DNA of 64,000 bases from positions 2,207,001-2,271,000 of the forward strand of contig BSDZ01000011.1 in NCBI GenBank assembly GCA_030268105.1, given 5' to 3'. This DNA comes from Volvox africanus (lineage: Eukaryota > Chlorophyta > Chlorophyceae > Chlamydomonadales > Volvocaceae). Positions 34,559 to 46,562 of the stretch are shown piece by piece; the stretch's first letter is position 1, and each line of letters opens with the position of its first letter. The notes under the pieces are model-generated. The model saw only the letters and a program-made list of their open reading frames with translations, did no database searches and had not been told where the DNA came from. The position numbers and the translations under genes are program-made.

Positions 34559-36031
34559 TAATTCGGAACGATGGTGCCTCGACGCTGAGACGAAACACAG
34601 ATTTTTAAAGATTAAGACTTTACAATGATATATCAAAGGCAAGCAATACAACAATATGATTTTCGAAAACGCGCGTCCTGATTAGGGGAGGTGAACGAAA
34701 GTGTGCGTGACCGTACAGAAAACCTTACAAGGCGGTAGGAAGACATTAGCTAGGTAACCTTCATGTCTCACAATGTACATTATTTTCTTAATGTGTGATA
34801 TCTAAATTGGGATGGAATTTCATCTGGAATGAGTTGGTGGGAACCCAATTGGTTTGGCAGATAATAACCAAATGAATGGTGTATGTTTGTTTTTGTTACC
34901 ATAGCCGGCTTCAGATCACTGACCTGAAAATTAGGCTACTGACCTACCACCATCCTCCTCCGTCATGTCACCTAGGTCGCTTGGTAGGTCGGCCTAACTT
35001 AACATGAGGTTGTAAGTGTTGCACCTCTTTATGTCATATCTGCGCGAAGCAGAAATCTGATCGGAAGATATCCACCCACGGTCAATCCCAGATACTACCC
35101 GTAGCGTACGTAGCTGTACGCTACGGCCAATATTACAATAAGCTTCGTTAACGGGTTTAAAATCTCCAGCTTGGTAGAAAGATAAGCTCAGCACGCACGG
35201 TCACCAAGATGGGATTACCAGGGTCTGTATGTACCTCCAGCTAGATGAGTCCCGATGATTAGCCTATCTAATATATAATATCCATGGACAGCAGGCTGAT
35301 TCGTGGCTGGCTGGAGTGGCTGAGTGTTATGTATCACCTTGCATGCTTCTTCACGCGGCACTCATGCCGGCATGCATATTCTACATATATACCCTAAAAT
35401 GTCTGCCTTTTTGCGGGAGAATCTCTAATCTTGCTTAGCTTGTGGGGTGAAGGTAGCGGTGGTCCCGATTCTCAATCAATATGAAGGATGCTTTCGGAAA
35501 GACTGTGGAACGGTCCATAATTATGCATCTGGTTTGCACCATATGCTGGATCGGCATAATTGTAGCAGGTCGAGGGTCTCACCACTGCGGCTCAGTCTAC
35601 ATGTACGGCGTGGCACACACATCCACAATCCATATTAGGTGCGAGGATGAGGCACCTCCTCAACATCTTGAGAGGCCTTTGCAGCACGCGGACTAAATTC
35701 TGTCTTAAAGGATTTTTGGTATGGGCTTTGCAGATCTTGTTGATTTGCTAGATAACAGCAACTAATAAGCATATTAAGGGTTACATGTCTGTTGAGGCAT
35801 GTGCCGTTGTTAATGGCCTTCACATTCCGCTACTATTTATTTATATGATCTAACACTCGACTTTATGCACATGGTACTATGGTCCAAGAAACTGCCTTCT
35901 TATTCTGAGAAACGTACGCATTCAGTCTGCGGTGGTGCTGTTACACATGTATACATTCATATTTTGCATAATTTAAAACGCACAAACTTCTCCCCTGCAT
36001 TTAGCCGCATGATTACCAATTACTGATGCAG
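34559..36031. other. Upstream region of the F-box gene, no gene assigned
   Basis: A+T-rich sequence without a recognisable exon. It must hold the F-box promoter and perhaps missing 5' exons of the plus-strand exon pair at 36032-36426. A perfect 9-bp inverted repeat with a 6-base loop (GTAGCGTAC ... GTACGCTAC) lies at 35101-35124. Confidence 0.35.
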
Positions 36032-36426
36032 GATCCAGATCGTGTACGGCTGGTGGATTTCGACTTGTGTCACGACATCCCCGGACGTCATCGCCACAGT
36101 TGTGATGAGGCAGCAGCCACTATCACACCGGTTGCATTAGTTGATACAGCCGCATCAGACACCACCTCAAACACGCAGGTCGTTGTGTAAGGAAGTTATG
36201 GCGAGGTTATGAGTACCGTGATGACGTGAAACATACACTTTTGGATGCATGCGTGTAAACGTCAAGAAAACTGACTGATATCTTAGGTAGAGATTTCCCC
36301 CAGCCCCGAGATGTGAAGGCGGATGAGGAGGCTACCACCACGAAGATGGCACCGCGACAAATACCTATCAGCATCCCCGTTCTAGCTGCACAGACAGGAG
36401 GAGTTCGATCATGCGTTATTTGCTAG
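36032..36426 (+). CDS. 3' end of an unrecognised gene, C-terminus CVIC
   Basis: Two exons are proposed from splice sites: 36032-36178 (acceptor GATGCAG, donor GTCGTT) and 36304-36426 (acceptor TTTCCCCCAG), both phase 0, ending in TAG. They encode 89 residues. The first has DPDRVRLVDFDLCHD, which resembles a conserved core strand of an enzyme or kinase-like fold, but not clearly enough to name. The C-terminus reads VRSCVIC, which fits a prenylation-type CaaX box (Cys plus three). Upstream exons were not found, and neither exon contains a good start codon, so the model is 5'-incomplete. The donor GTCGTT is weak. This may also be a chance frame. Confidence 0.3.
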
Positions 36427-37334
36427 AAGTATTTCGTTACGCGGCCCACCACCGCTCCTGCTCTGTGTTTCGTCGATTCTGGCACATGCTTGCATGGTCA
36501 TAGTAGCGACATGTGTATGTGTGTAGTATCCTGGGGTCTCTACGGCTAATATCCGGGATGATCAGGAAACTTGACATCTTCCGATCGGGCCTAAACAGTT
36601 TGGCGGATGTAAACAAAGAGATACAACAATGTGGCAGACACGGCACCTGCTGGGGCCTCCTCACTGCCGATGCCTCTATCTTGGGGCGCTGCAGCTTCTT
36701 CACCGATGTCACCTGATGTCAACCCCTCTGGCTCCTGTGTCTCACCCACATCGGCCGTGCACGTTTTTGGCTGGTGCGCTCCTATGGTGGTTGCCCTCCT
36801 TGAGATGTCCGCTATCCTGCATCTTGGGGCGCTGATCTTGGAGCCCGACCCCATCACTGGCACACAGCGATATGCTCCCCTGTTGTGGGGTAACCCTGAC
36901 GTCCTTGAAGCTTACGATGGCTGCCTAGATGCATGATTTGTGTCCAACATACAAGGAGCGGGCAAGAAGATTGGAGGCAATGAAGCATGAAGTTTGACAT
37001 TTACACCATCAAATTACGTTGTTCCAAATCCATCATAAGGAATTGGACACCCTTACATGCGTCCTTAAGCGGAATCCCCATGCACTGGCTTTCAGCGTTA
37101 TGTCACTTAAAATCAATAACAGTGATGAAAATAAAAATAATGGCAGTAATTTGGCGCTCAGGATGTGTGCACTGGATTGCGGGAAGATGATGGTCGTTAA
37201 AAAACGGTTATCGCTCTGACGCAATCCATTGCCCGGTGTCATACAAGCTTACAGTACTTGCGCTTAATGTGATGTTTATATCACATACTGTATCGAGTGA
37301 CGTTTGTCCTATACGAAGCCTTAAATTCGGAGAC
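36427..37334. other. Intergenic or unresolved, upstream of the DUF2462 gene
   Basis: Open frames at 36631-36936 (plus) and 36591-36863 (minus) overlap each other. Neither has a recognisable domain or a splice partner. The last ~350 bp would carry the DUF2462 promoter. Confidence 0.35.
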
Positions 37335-37864
37335 ATGCCTCAAAAACCTTTGAAGGCCAACAAAAAAATTGAGAAGAAGAAGGAGGCTGCAAATAAACAC
37401 GGCAAGACCCCCGTGACAAGAAAAGGTAAGCAGCAATGACGTATTGGGTCAACAGATAATGGGCCGCCTCGCGCAGACACCTCACATGATTTCTTCATCG
37501 GCGCAGGCAAATTCGAGAAACCACCCAAAAAACACAAAGCTCTTGAATTATATAAGGACGAAAAGGTAATTGGCGCAGTCCCGAGCCCGTCCTGTCGCTT
37601 TCCGGGCGATTACTGTGTCCTCATGACAGGAATTGTCAAAGGCCATCAACAAGCGTAACGAGAGCACAGCTGCTGGTCTTGCGGAGCGTTCGGGGGGCAA
37701 GCTCAAAATGGTGGGTTTCGAAGGACGAGGCCGGTAGCTAGGCGACAGCTCTCTAATGACATTCGTGTGTCCAACTGCAGATTAAAGGCCCTCCACCAGT
37801 TATGGCTCCAAAGGACAAGCAAAAGAAAGCAGGGACAAAGGTGGAAGCGGCCATGGAGGAGTAA
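37335..37864 (+). CDS. DUF2462 / UPF0390 family small basic protein
   Basis: Four exons, 37335-37425, 37507-37565, 37630-37710 and 37781-37864, join with matching phases to give 104 residues. The product starts MPQKPLKANKKIEKKK and contains GKTPVTRKGK, PPKKHKALELYKDEK, ELSKAINKRNESTAAGL and GGKLKMIK. This pattern (MPQ start, Lys-rich first half, K-G-R/K core, then a helix with I-x-K-x-N/E and a short KL-x-x-(L/I)K block) is that of the DUF2462 family, which includes the human Leydig cell tumour 10 kDa protein homolog (C19orf53). The molecular role is not established; strong basicity suggests a nucleolar or nucleic-acid-associated protein. All introns are GT-AG. The ATG at 37335 gives the family-type N-terminus exactly. 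Confidence 0.85.
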
Positions 37865-39789
37865 GGTCCCCTCGAAGGGCACAGATGTGCAGCCGCGACG
37901 ACGATGATGACGGCCGGTACCTGATTGGGAGTATACAGCGAGGACCGACTCAGTACCTGCAGATGAAGACATCTGATTATTCTGCAAGGCGGTCTGGGCT
38001 TGGCACGGATAGGTAGTTCGCCGGTTATGAAGGTCCACACTGGTCCACAGCTATTCGTTGAATCTGTGCTTTCCAAGTTTTCCGACCGATATGCAGTAAA
38101 GTTCTACCTCCTGAATGTTGAACATTGTTGCTCAGCTAGAGAGACATTGGGAAAAGTAGTTAAGAAGTTACTATTCTATCTGATTGTTTTACGACATACG
38201 GTCAACAGTCGACACGTGTGTGCATTAACGATGTGTTATTTTGGGCCCACTACTGTGGCACCTCCAGTGCAGAGTATGACCGTCGGTTAAGACGTCAGGG
38301 AGTTAAACAGGGCTGTCGTCCACTTAGCTGATCACTTAGAAGCGACCGGTACTACCCGATGGGCTTGTATGTGGAGGAAATGCCTGCAGTTGGCGGTGTC
38401 CGTATTCCAACTATATTTCATGCAGGTGATTACCTCCTCAATCTTCTTGCGCATATATATCCATCACCGGCAGCTTGTGTATGTGAGTCCTCACAGCTCT
38501 GGTTAAATGGCGCACTACTGCGTTTGGTAAGGCTGTTCACACCCGTAAATGTGTGGGAGTCCATTGCCATCCTGTTCAGAATCACCGTCTGCTGGCTTTC
38601 CAATTTTGAGGGTGTGGGACTGAGGCGTGTTGTCGTTTGGCAATCAGTATGAGTTCCAAGAGATGAAGTGGGTCACTCGGGCCAGATACCTGCACTACAG
38701 TCCTGAGTCGCCTTTTGATTCCTGTATGTGATCTTCAGGGCCTCTTGGATTGCTTAGCTTCTTAAGGAGATTTGTATAGGCCGCCACAGGCCCTTACATT
38801 TCAGCTTTTAAAAACCGACTATGCTTCGAATAAGGTCAAGTAACAATCAACTATATTTCGAAAAGGTTATCCAGAGCATCCACTTGAGGCGCTCCTTGAA
38901 TGTGGGTAGGACTGAATCGTGCACTATTACTGTAATTTTCCTTCGCCGTTCCGTGCCGTTATATTTCGTTGAATTTTTTCTTCAATTTGGTTTTGCTCTG
39001 TCACCATCTCATTTCTTTGGCGTACCTTGAGGTCCTATGAGCCTCCTGGCTCATCCGGTGGGCCCTTCAAGCTCTTTATAGTCCGTAGCCAGAATTAAAT
39101 CAAATGCATTTTCGCAAACAAGATTCTCGGCCTTTGCGGAGGGGTCGCAACTGATACGTTGGCAGCTACGCTTGAAAATAGGTTATGTTGCAAATTTTGT
39201 GACAGAGCCGCGTTCGTCCTACCGGTATAACCCTTGTGGCTTGCGGTGGGAAAGAATCATGCATGCTGGATTTACTGTTGCATTTAATACACGTTACCTT
39301 TAGCGGTACTGGCTTGGTAAAACATATTGTTTCTGACGCTTCGCAGCATGCACAGCAGGCCGGAGTTCCGAGATGCGGAAACATAAAAAATCCATTAAGA
39401 AAGTAGAGGCAAGTTAGGACTGCTTCCTTAATTCCAACATTAGTATGCAAGCGTATGTCAAAACCCAAAAATCTTAATTTTCATTTTGATCAAGTGCTTA
39501 CAAATCTGACCGAAGCTAGTTACGGCCTGCAAATGTGATCTAGTCTCTTAATGGCTCGGGTAGGGCAACAACCATTGATAGTTTTGCAACTTTTGTACAA
39601 GTTATACATAGTGGGCCTTTTGGGCCCCAGCGGCTCTAGGGCAGCTGCCACTGCGATCACCGAGGCCATCTTTTCGGCCTTAAAGAGATGCATTTTCACA
39701 TTGAAAGGATAACGTAATATACTCTCTTAGGCATTTGACGAAGAAAAGCATTCACGTGCGCTTGAGGGGCGCAAGCCCCAACCTTAAGT
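37865..39789. other. Intergenic region before gene A
   Basis: Short frames only (for example 38359-38652 plus, 39166-39468 minus with several Cys pairs). None is recognisable or has a partner exon. A TGTAA at 38931 is more than 1 kb from the DUF2462 stop. The first exon of gene A begins at the right edge. Confidence 0.35.
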
Positions 39790-42700
39790 ATGGGTAATAA
39801 GTCACGCTGGAAGTGGGCGCACGATAAGTTCCCTGCCCATGTAGAGGAGGCTAAAAACAGCGATGGAACGGTACACCGTGGATATTTCTTGCTGGAGTTT
39901 CGGGTGCGGCGACTGCACTTCAGGACCTTAGCCCTGCCAGATACCACATGTTATAAAGCATTAACTTGAATGATACCAGGTCATTCCATGCACTGGCAAA
40001 ACGCAAGGCTCGCAGCAGACTCTAACTTTACACTAATGAAAACTGTGCATTGCACCACTTTTGGATTGCAAAACAATTATGATGTACTGTTCCATTTTGC
40101 TTTCGTGCGCTGGGCAGCTGTTACGACGCTTGTCGAAAGCGTAGTCATTTCAGTTTGGCGGGGGTGAACACCTCTGTTGATGTTGTTTCCTGCGGAAAAT
40201 GTTCACTTCATCATAGACATCCACCCACGTGTCGTCCAAGCTTTATTGCAATTAACTATTAGTCTCATGCGGCTCTCATGGCCATGATCGAGGCACTTCA
40301 ACCTTGAAACCGATGAGAGCAACATGGAATGGAAACCTTATTTCTTAAGCACTCTTGCACGGTACACATATTAGGTCGCGGCGGAGCTGCTGCGAGTGGG
40401 CCCCTTGCATAGCGTGGACGATTACTGGGCCCCAAGCGACTGGCAACTCTTGCTGGTGGTTTCGGAGTACATGTCTGCCCTGCTCGAGGTGGGAGGGGGA
40501 TAAAGGCAGCCAGTCGGCGGAGCCAATGAGCTTTGGCATACCCTGAGCTACTTATGCTGCCCCCACGTTTCGAATTCTGATGACTTGCAATTGCCTGACA
40601 TGCGCACACGTGCATCGGAGCTCTCTATATTCTCATATACTGTGTACTGTGTTCCATGAATTCATAACACGTATGTTCTTTTGATTTAGGCCTGTTTCCC
40701 TGTTTCCACTCGAGTAGTTTCTAGATTGGTTTTGGCCGGACCTGGGCTGGGAGCACCACAAGCAGGCGATCGTGCTCTCCAAGCGGCTGTTGCAGTCTAG
40801 GAGCCCGAACACATACCCGGAGCTGCACATTGAACCGCAGCTGCGCGCCGCCTGGCAGTCCTTCACCTACAGCTTCTGGCACGGCACTCGCCATCTGCCG
40901 GCTGCGCCACCGTCTGGAGAGCCTTCTGCTGCGTACAATGCGGCGCGCGAGTGGTTGACCAAGCTCGTGGGCGAGAGGGGATTCGAGGCGGAGGGACACA
41001 TCGTGTCGTCATTGCAGTCTTGGATCCAGGTGCGGAGGGAAACTTTACCTTCAAAACATGAGCATACACCTGGGTTGTGGCCAGCCTACAGATACCGGCA
41101 CGGCTTCGGGCAAACTGGGCCGTGGTTGGTTTTCGTCGTGGCCGTCGTGCCTCTCCGTGTCAGGGTTTCAGGGTTTAAATCGGATGTAGTCTCCGTCCTT
41201 TTCCTTAGTCACGTCCAATATTCGGTATGCCGGTTGGAATGCCAGTATCATGACATTATCGTCCGTGTCCTCCTGGCTCGTGTATGGCAGAACACACGGC
41301 CACGGTTGCAGGAGGCCTTCCCATCCGTTGACTGGTCGCACTGGCCGGCTGTGGTCTGGCCTTACCAGGAGTGCGCCTTTAGGGTCGTGGAGAAACGCGG
41401 TGCGGTCAAAAGGCGGCAGCAGGAGGAGGATTACGCAGTACGATGGCCGCTGCGGGTCACACAGGGCCGCCCTAAGGTAAGGAAAACCTAGGACATAATT
41501 TTGGCATAAAGAAACGGAAAGAAGCCGATGCACTGTTCTTGAATGCGCCGGGTACGTGGCCGGGTAATCATTCCAAGGAGACATATAACACATACCTGTG
41601 TTATATGCAGTCACCTGTCCGCACCTTGGACTTTAGCCTTTAGGGTGTTCTATTAGCGTTTTACACACGCCGCTCTCATCCATGAGAGCCCTTTACGTCT
41701 CCCCCTCCGCTTGCTACAGTTCAACCACCTGAAGGTAGAGGCACGTGACGGGTTCAGCGTGGGCATTCCGCCCGTTAAGAACCCCCCGGCGCTGGGCTTC
41801 TTGGCCGTTTCAGATGTGATGTGCGCTTTCAAGCAGGTGAGGGTCGGAAGTGGCAATGAACGAAAACGCTTGTCTGGGCAATACCTGAGACCGAGGACTG
41901 CTGGAACCCAGCTGATGTTGATTGTGTGCTAACCCCTGTGTCCCGCACCCAGGCCGCGCAACACTGGCCGTCCACGCAGGTGGGAAGCCCCGGGTACCAG
42001 GCACAACAAGATGTGGTACAGAAGTTTGTGCAGAACGTGCTGCGGGAGACACGCGGACCACTGGCGCCGGGTGTGCCGTACGAAAAATGCAGGCGAGTTG
42101 GCGGTTAGTGCCCATCATAAAGGATGCGTCTGAACCCCAATATTTATTGAATTCCAAGCAAACCGCTTAGAATTTCCTAAAGTTCTCGATTGATGTCGCC
42201 TTTGCACTGAGCAACGTATTAAAGCGGCCATATCTGGCTTGCGGTTGCTTCCATCCCGTGGCATCCCACAGATACCTGGGCTATGTAGCCTGCAGCGTGC
42301 TCGGGTGGAACAGTGCTCTTAGCCAGCTGGCCCTCCCCGTCGCCGAGACCGCGGCCTGGGGCACACAGCCTTTGGCCTTACCGGGCGGCGCGACAGTTCT
42401 GATACACATGCAAGAGCATCGGTCGAATCACCCGATGGTCGATTCCCAAACCCAGCTCCATTTTGACGCGGTGAAATATGCACCATGCGTGATGCCTGGC
42501 TTAGGCCCTCATTTATTGCTAGATCACACCCACCTGGACCTTGGGATACGCACCGACCTGGGAATAGCTGCCCAGCTTGCCATGCAGCCAGAGCTGCTGA
42601 TGAGCCTAGAGACGGAGGCTGCGCTTGCGCGGCAGCTACCGCCGGTCGCGGCGCAGCTGCTGCCACAAGTTGCCGGGACTTCGACTGTGCCATGGGCTGC

Positions 42701-45121
42701 CACAGCCATGGCAGATCAGGGCTTTGATTCGCTGGCACTATCCGCAGCCGATTCAGAGCCGCAGCCGGCAGGACAGCCGAATCTGCCGCCGTGGACGCAT
42801 GGAGGCGCAGCGCAGCCTTCTCCCCGACTAGACTTGAAAGCCACCAGACCACGGCCCAGCCCGTTCCTTACACGTGCGGCTTCCGCAAGCGCGGGCACGG
42901 CTGGAAACACCTCGACGAGTGCAGCATCTCCTACAGAGGCGGTGCAGCAACTGAACAGTCCGGCCGCTGTCGGCGATCAGCAATCGCAAGAGCAGCCACA
43001 ACGACCGCAGCAGCAACACGTGGGGTTTGTGTCCGAGCCGGTAAAGGAAGGGGAACAGGGGGGACGCACGGAGAGGGTGGCTAACTCTATGGACGGCTCA
43101 GCACCCATGAGCTTGGGGGGCCTGAGCTCCATGCAGGATCTCATAGACGGACTGCCGTCCCAAACTGACCTCACTTGGAGCGCCCTCCTGGGTGCCGTTG
43201 CCGGCGAAGACGTAGATGCAGGCGCTGGAGCCAGCACCACCGCTGGCACTGGACCCTCCGGTACTGTGTCAGAGCTTATGGCAGCCTTACCTTCGATGCT
43301 GCTCCCAAGTTGGGCAGGGCAAAAGCCGTCTTCTCATCCGCAGTCTATGAAGTTGCAGGAGCAGGCCAGGGTGGGGACATTGCTAGCTGAGGGTCCTGGC
43401 CCGCTTGTACTGCAGCCGTTTGATAGCCGTCTTCGTTATGGTGAGATGCTGGAACAGCCATCGGCGCCGCCGCGAAATGCACCCGACGCGCCAGTTCACG
43501 TGCAGTTGCCAAGTGGGGCGACCTCACCTTGCCAAGCAACCATTACTACGGGCGTGCTGTCAAGCTTTATCATGCCCAGTCTCACACTAACGAGTCATGG
43601 GCTGCCTAGCCTGGCACTGCCGAGCTCAGGGTTATCTCGACCGGAGCTTTCCGGCACAGATTCCAAATTTATGCGCCGGAGCCATGGTGAGGTCTCCACG
43701 CTTTCACCCGTAGCCAGTTGTGGGCCAAATGGGGAGGTAGTGCCCTGCAGTCCCGCCACGACTGGGGCAGGGGCTGTGACGGTTGACGAGGAAACGGGCG
43801 CTGCGGCGGCGGGCGGTGTTGCCAGGGCGGCTAGCAGCTTCACCAGGGATAAGGACGGCCCTGCGGCAATGCTTCCCGCTGGCAATCGTCGGACACGCCA
43901 GGATGTTGCCGATGCTGCGGCTGCAGCGGCGGCAGATCAGGGGCTGGACCCAGCGCCTGGGTCAATTGTCGAGCGTTGTGCGAAGCGCTCTTACTCTCAG
44001 GTACGGCATCGGCATGGCTTTGTTGATTCCTTCTTGGTGATTTTTCTTACTGTCACCGGCCGTGCAACTTCTGTTCATGATGGCCACGTCGAGCCCTGCT
44101 CCTCCGTGTTGAATTCATTATCTTGCTGCTGCCCCCAATAGTGCATGGCGCAGGCAGATAGCGGCTTGGGCGGTCATGTTTCCGAGCATCCGTGTGCATA
44201 ATTTTCACTTGATGTCCTGAAGTGAATTCCATGACCTAAGTGGTATGAGCTTGTACTGCTTCCGCCAACTGGCAGGTCGCCACACCGGCGCTGATCACGG
44301 CGGCCCGTGTAGAATCGTTGGGCGCTTTCCTGACGGACCAGCAGGCAGGTCTGCCGGACGAGCAAGTGGCTGTTGAGGGCCTGCCCGGGCCATCTGCTTC
44401 GCCGTCCATGCGGTCAGCAAGCGGCGGCGCTGACAATATGGCACTAGCCCGTCAACTGCTGCAGTTAATGCGAGCCTGGGCGGAAGAGGGCCGAATGAGA
44501 GGGCGTGAAGACAGGACAGACATCAATGTAACGGCGGCCGCGGAGGTGCACCGTCGCGCGGAGGAGCTGTTGGCGCAGGGTGCGCCTGTGGATATGACGG
44601 ACGACAGCGGAGCTTCAGTGTCAGGGACCTCTGGCACCGCCGGCTACACCGCGTTGCATTGGGCCTGTCTCAGCGGCGATGTGGCCCTGGTAGAGCTGCT
44701 GCTTCGGCACGGGGCCGATCCTGAACGCCTTGACGCTGCCGGGATCCCTGCTCGGCTTGTTAACACGGCCTTCACTGCCACGCTGGCGGAGGTGGCTGCC
44801 CGCTGCGCAGCACAGCGCACTGCACCTGTTGGTGATACTGTCACTGCCAACACGACCAGACCTGATCTGCAAGTCCCTTCCAGATTATCCGCGTCCGCAG
44901 CAGGTGCAGCAGCGCTACAGGCTGCCGACAACTCCGAATTCACGGCGCTTCAGATCCAGCTCCGGAACCGGCTGGCGGAGTTGCTGCGTTCTGCGGACCA
45001 GGTAGCGGCGCAGCTTGCGATGAGGGACCCCCAGACAGCGGCTGGCGAAGTGCTGCAGGCCATGCGTGATACAGAGTTCTTGTACCGTTGTGTTGTGTCA
45101 GGTGCAGCCGCCGCGCTGTAA
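39790..45121 (+). CDS. Gene A: large ankyrin-repeat protein of an unrecognised family (tandem paralogue 1)
   Basis: Eight exons, all phase-consistent: 39790-39903, 40375-40488, 40718-41029, 41291-41476, 41720-41836, 41953-42092, 42272-44000 and 44276-45121, giving about 1,185 residues. The N-terminal ~330 residues are dense and well conserved with gene B (SRWKWAHDKFPAHVEEAK, ELLRVGPLHSVDDYWAP, LDWFWPDLGWEHHKQ, FNHLKVEARDGFSVGIPP, FVQNVLRETRGPLAPG, YLGYVACSVLGWN). A long Ala/Pro/Gln-rich middle follows, with a conserved MSLGGLSSMQDLIDGLPS (about residue 607) and RRTRQDVADAAAAAAADQG. Then comes an ankyrin repeat (about 1027-1058, GYTALHWACLSGDVALVELL) and a C-terminal helix (LAELLRSADQVAAQL). 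Ankyrin repeats bind proteins; the conserved front part matches no family I can name. The exon 6/7 intron starts with GC (TGCAG|GCGAGT). ATG 39790 aligns with the ATG of gene B. TGTAA occurs at 45615. Confidence 0.8.
40679..41029 (+). repeat. Near-identical tract 1 shared with gene B (47391-47741)
   Basis: About 351 bp covering 39 bp of intron and all of exon 3 differ at only about five positions from 47391-47741, a constant offset of 6,712. Identity stops at the exon's 3' splice junction. Confidence 0.9.
41415..41849 (+). repeat. Near-identical tract 2 shared with gene B (48290-48723)
   Basis: The end of exon 4, the complete intron 4 (243 bp), exon 5 and the first bases of intron 5 are nearly identical to 48290-48723. 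I counted only a few substitutions and one missing C. The intron carries a perfect inverted repeat (CATATAACAC, 6-base loop, GTGTTATATG) at 41582-41607 and 48457-48482. Confidence 0.92.
42093..42271 (+). other. GC-AG intron of gene A (intron 6)
   Basis: Donor TGCAG|GCGAGT and acceptor CCCACAG|A. Splicing here restores an Arg codon (AG|A) and joins ...YEKCR to YLGYVAC in the same way as in gene B. Using GT elsewhere breaks the frame shared with the paralogue. Confidence 0.8.
44543..44819 (+). repeat. Near-identical tract 3: ankyrin segment shared with gene B (52671-52947)
   Basis: 277 bp encoding the ankyrin region (VHRRAEELLAQGAPVDMTDD to the end of the repeat) match 52671-52947 at a constant offset of 8,128, with roughly eight mismatches. 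Confidence 0.9.
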
Positions 45122-46562
45122 AGGAGGCGCCTAAAATCGTTTTCGGAACGTCACTTACCCGGGAAAACTTACTATTAGGTCCTTGTGTCCGTGTTAGCCG
45201 AGGGCGCGTTACAAATTGGTGTGGGTGGATTGGAAGCAGGGTGTTTGAGGAGCAACGCAGGGCTGAACTCAATTTTTTGGGTTTATATTGCGGACTGAAA
45301 ACAGCCATACCAGACTGCGTCTTTGCAATGATCTGCAGCCTGCATGTATTTTATGGGACCGCGTTTGGCGGTTTGGTGAGAGCAAGGAGCAGACGGTAGA
45401 GGACATGCTTCAAAAACGCTAACGTGGAAGCGGTTATGGTTGAGATACTGATGAAGATCCTATGTTGGTCTGACCCTGACGGATATGTGGTATATGCTTG
45501 CATACACTTGTGGAATGTTGGACATGTCTTCGGTGTTTTGGATGCTTCAACAAGTTGAGTAGTTGCGTGCGCCCGGACTATGTTTGGGATCAACGGATTG
45601 CTCCTGGTAGGTAATGTAAGATTCATGCCCTAGAGTAGGCGACGGTCAACTTCGGAACGGTTTCGAAAATTTAATTTGAAGGTGTTGGGAAATGTCAACG
45701 TCCAGCGCGTGGGATCCGCTTTTGACTACCGCCACCCTTGATCGTAGCCGTATCTTGACGCAACCAGGTCCTCAAGGGAGGGAATCACCAATTATACCCG
45801 TTTCGCGCATGCTGGTGGAATTCTCACACTTTATTGACTGGGGACTCGATAAGCACTTGTGGAGACGTCTTAATGTGTCTCGGTGTGTTTAAAGCGGGTC
45901 CTTGGTATGACCCATGTGACCCGCTAGTGATTTACAGTTTTAGTGCTTAAACGAGATGCGTGAGATGGTCTGACGTGACAAATTATATTGACATGCCCGT
46001 ATGGATCATTATCAGGAACGCAATGAGACGGAGAGAGATTGTGGACATACCTGAGTGAATTGTCAACTCTGTGGTTGCTAGGAAGAGGTTGTAGGCGCGC
46101 ATATCTTGAACACGCCACGCCAGACTCTGGGGATGCTTGACTCGTACGCACTGGGCTTTGGAATAGCAAATCTTGCTCACTGCATTCGTGACTTGATATA
46201 ATCACTTATCGTTTTGAAATAATGGCTGGATTCCTCCTGTTCTATCGCATAGCTAACCATATATATCCAGAAGTCGAGAGGTCGCGATACGGATATGGCA
46301 AAAAGACTATAACCTATGCGTTTCTGTAAATCCATAAAGTGCATGTATAACATAATCTTTTTAGGAGATGCTAATTATTTCGCGCCATTGAAGCCGTATG
46401 ACGAACAAACGGGGAGGCCGCGAGGCCACGGCAAGGTATGTCGGGCCTAAGTGTACAAAGCAGCAATTATCACCATTCGAAAAGTTTTTGCATACATGAA
46501 ATCCGTCTTTACTGAAGCACTGGAAATCTAACGCCCTGATGGGCCACGGGCCCTGAGCGGCG
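45122..46562. other. Spacer between the tandem paralogues
   Basis: Contains TGTAA at 45615-45619 (possible poly(A) signal of gene A). There is a plus frame at 45692-45892 starting with ATG, and a plus exon-like segment at about 46366-46436 (frame ANYFAPLKPYDEQTGRPRGHGK, donor GTATGT) that could be 5' exons of gene B. A minus exon-like segment lies at 46150-46051 (HPQSLAWRVQDMRAYNLFLA, acceptor CCCAG, donor GTATGT). None could be linked into a model. Confidence 0.3.

Noticed and set aside
42319..42852. 177-residue minus ORF inside gene A exon 7
   Set aside because: It is antisense to a frame conserved with gene B, and its own translation is low-complexity.
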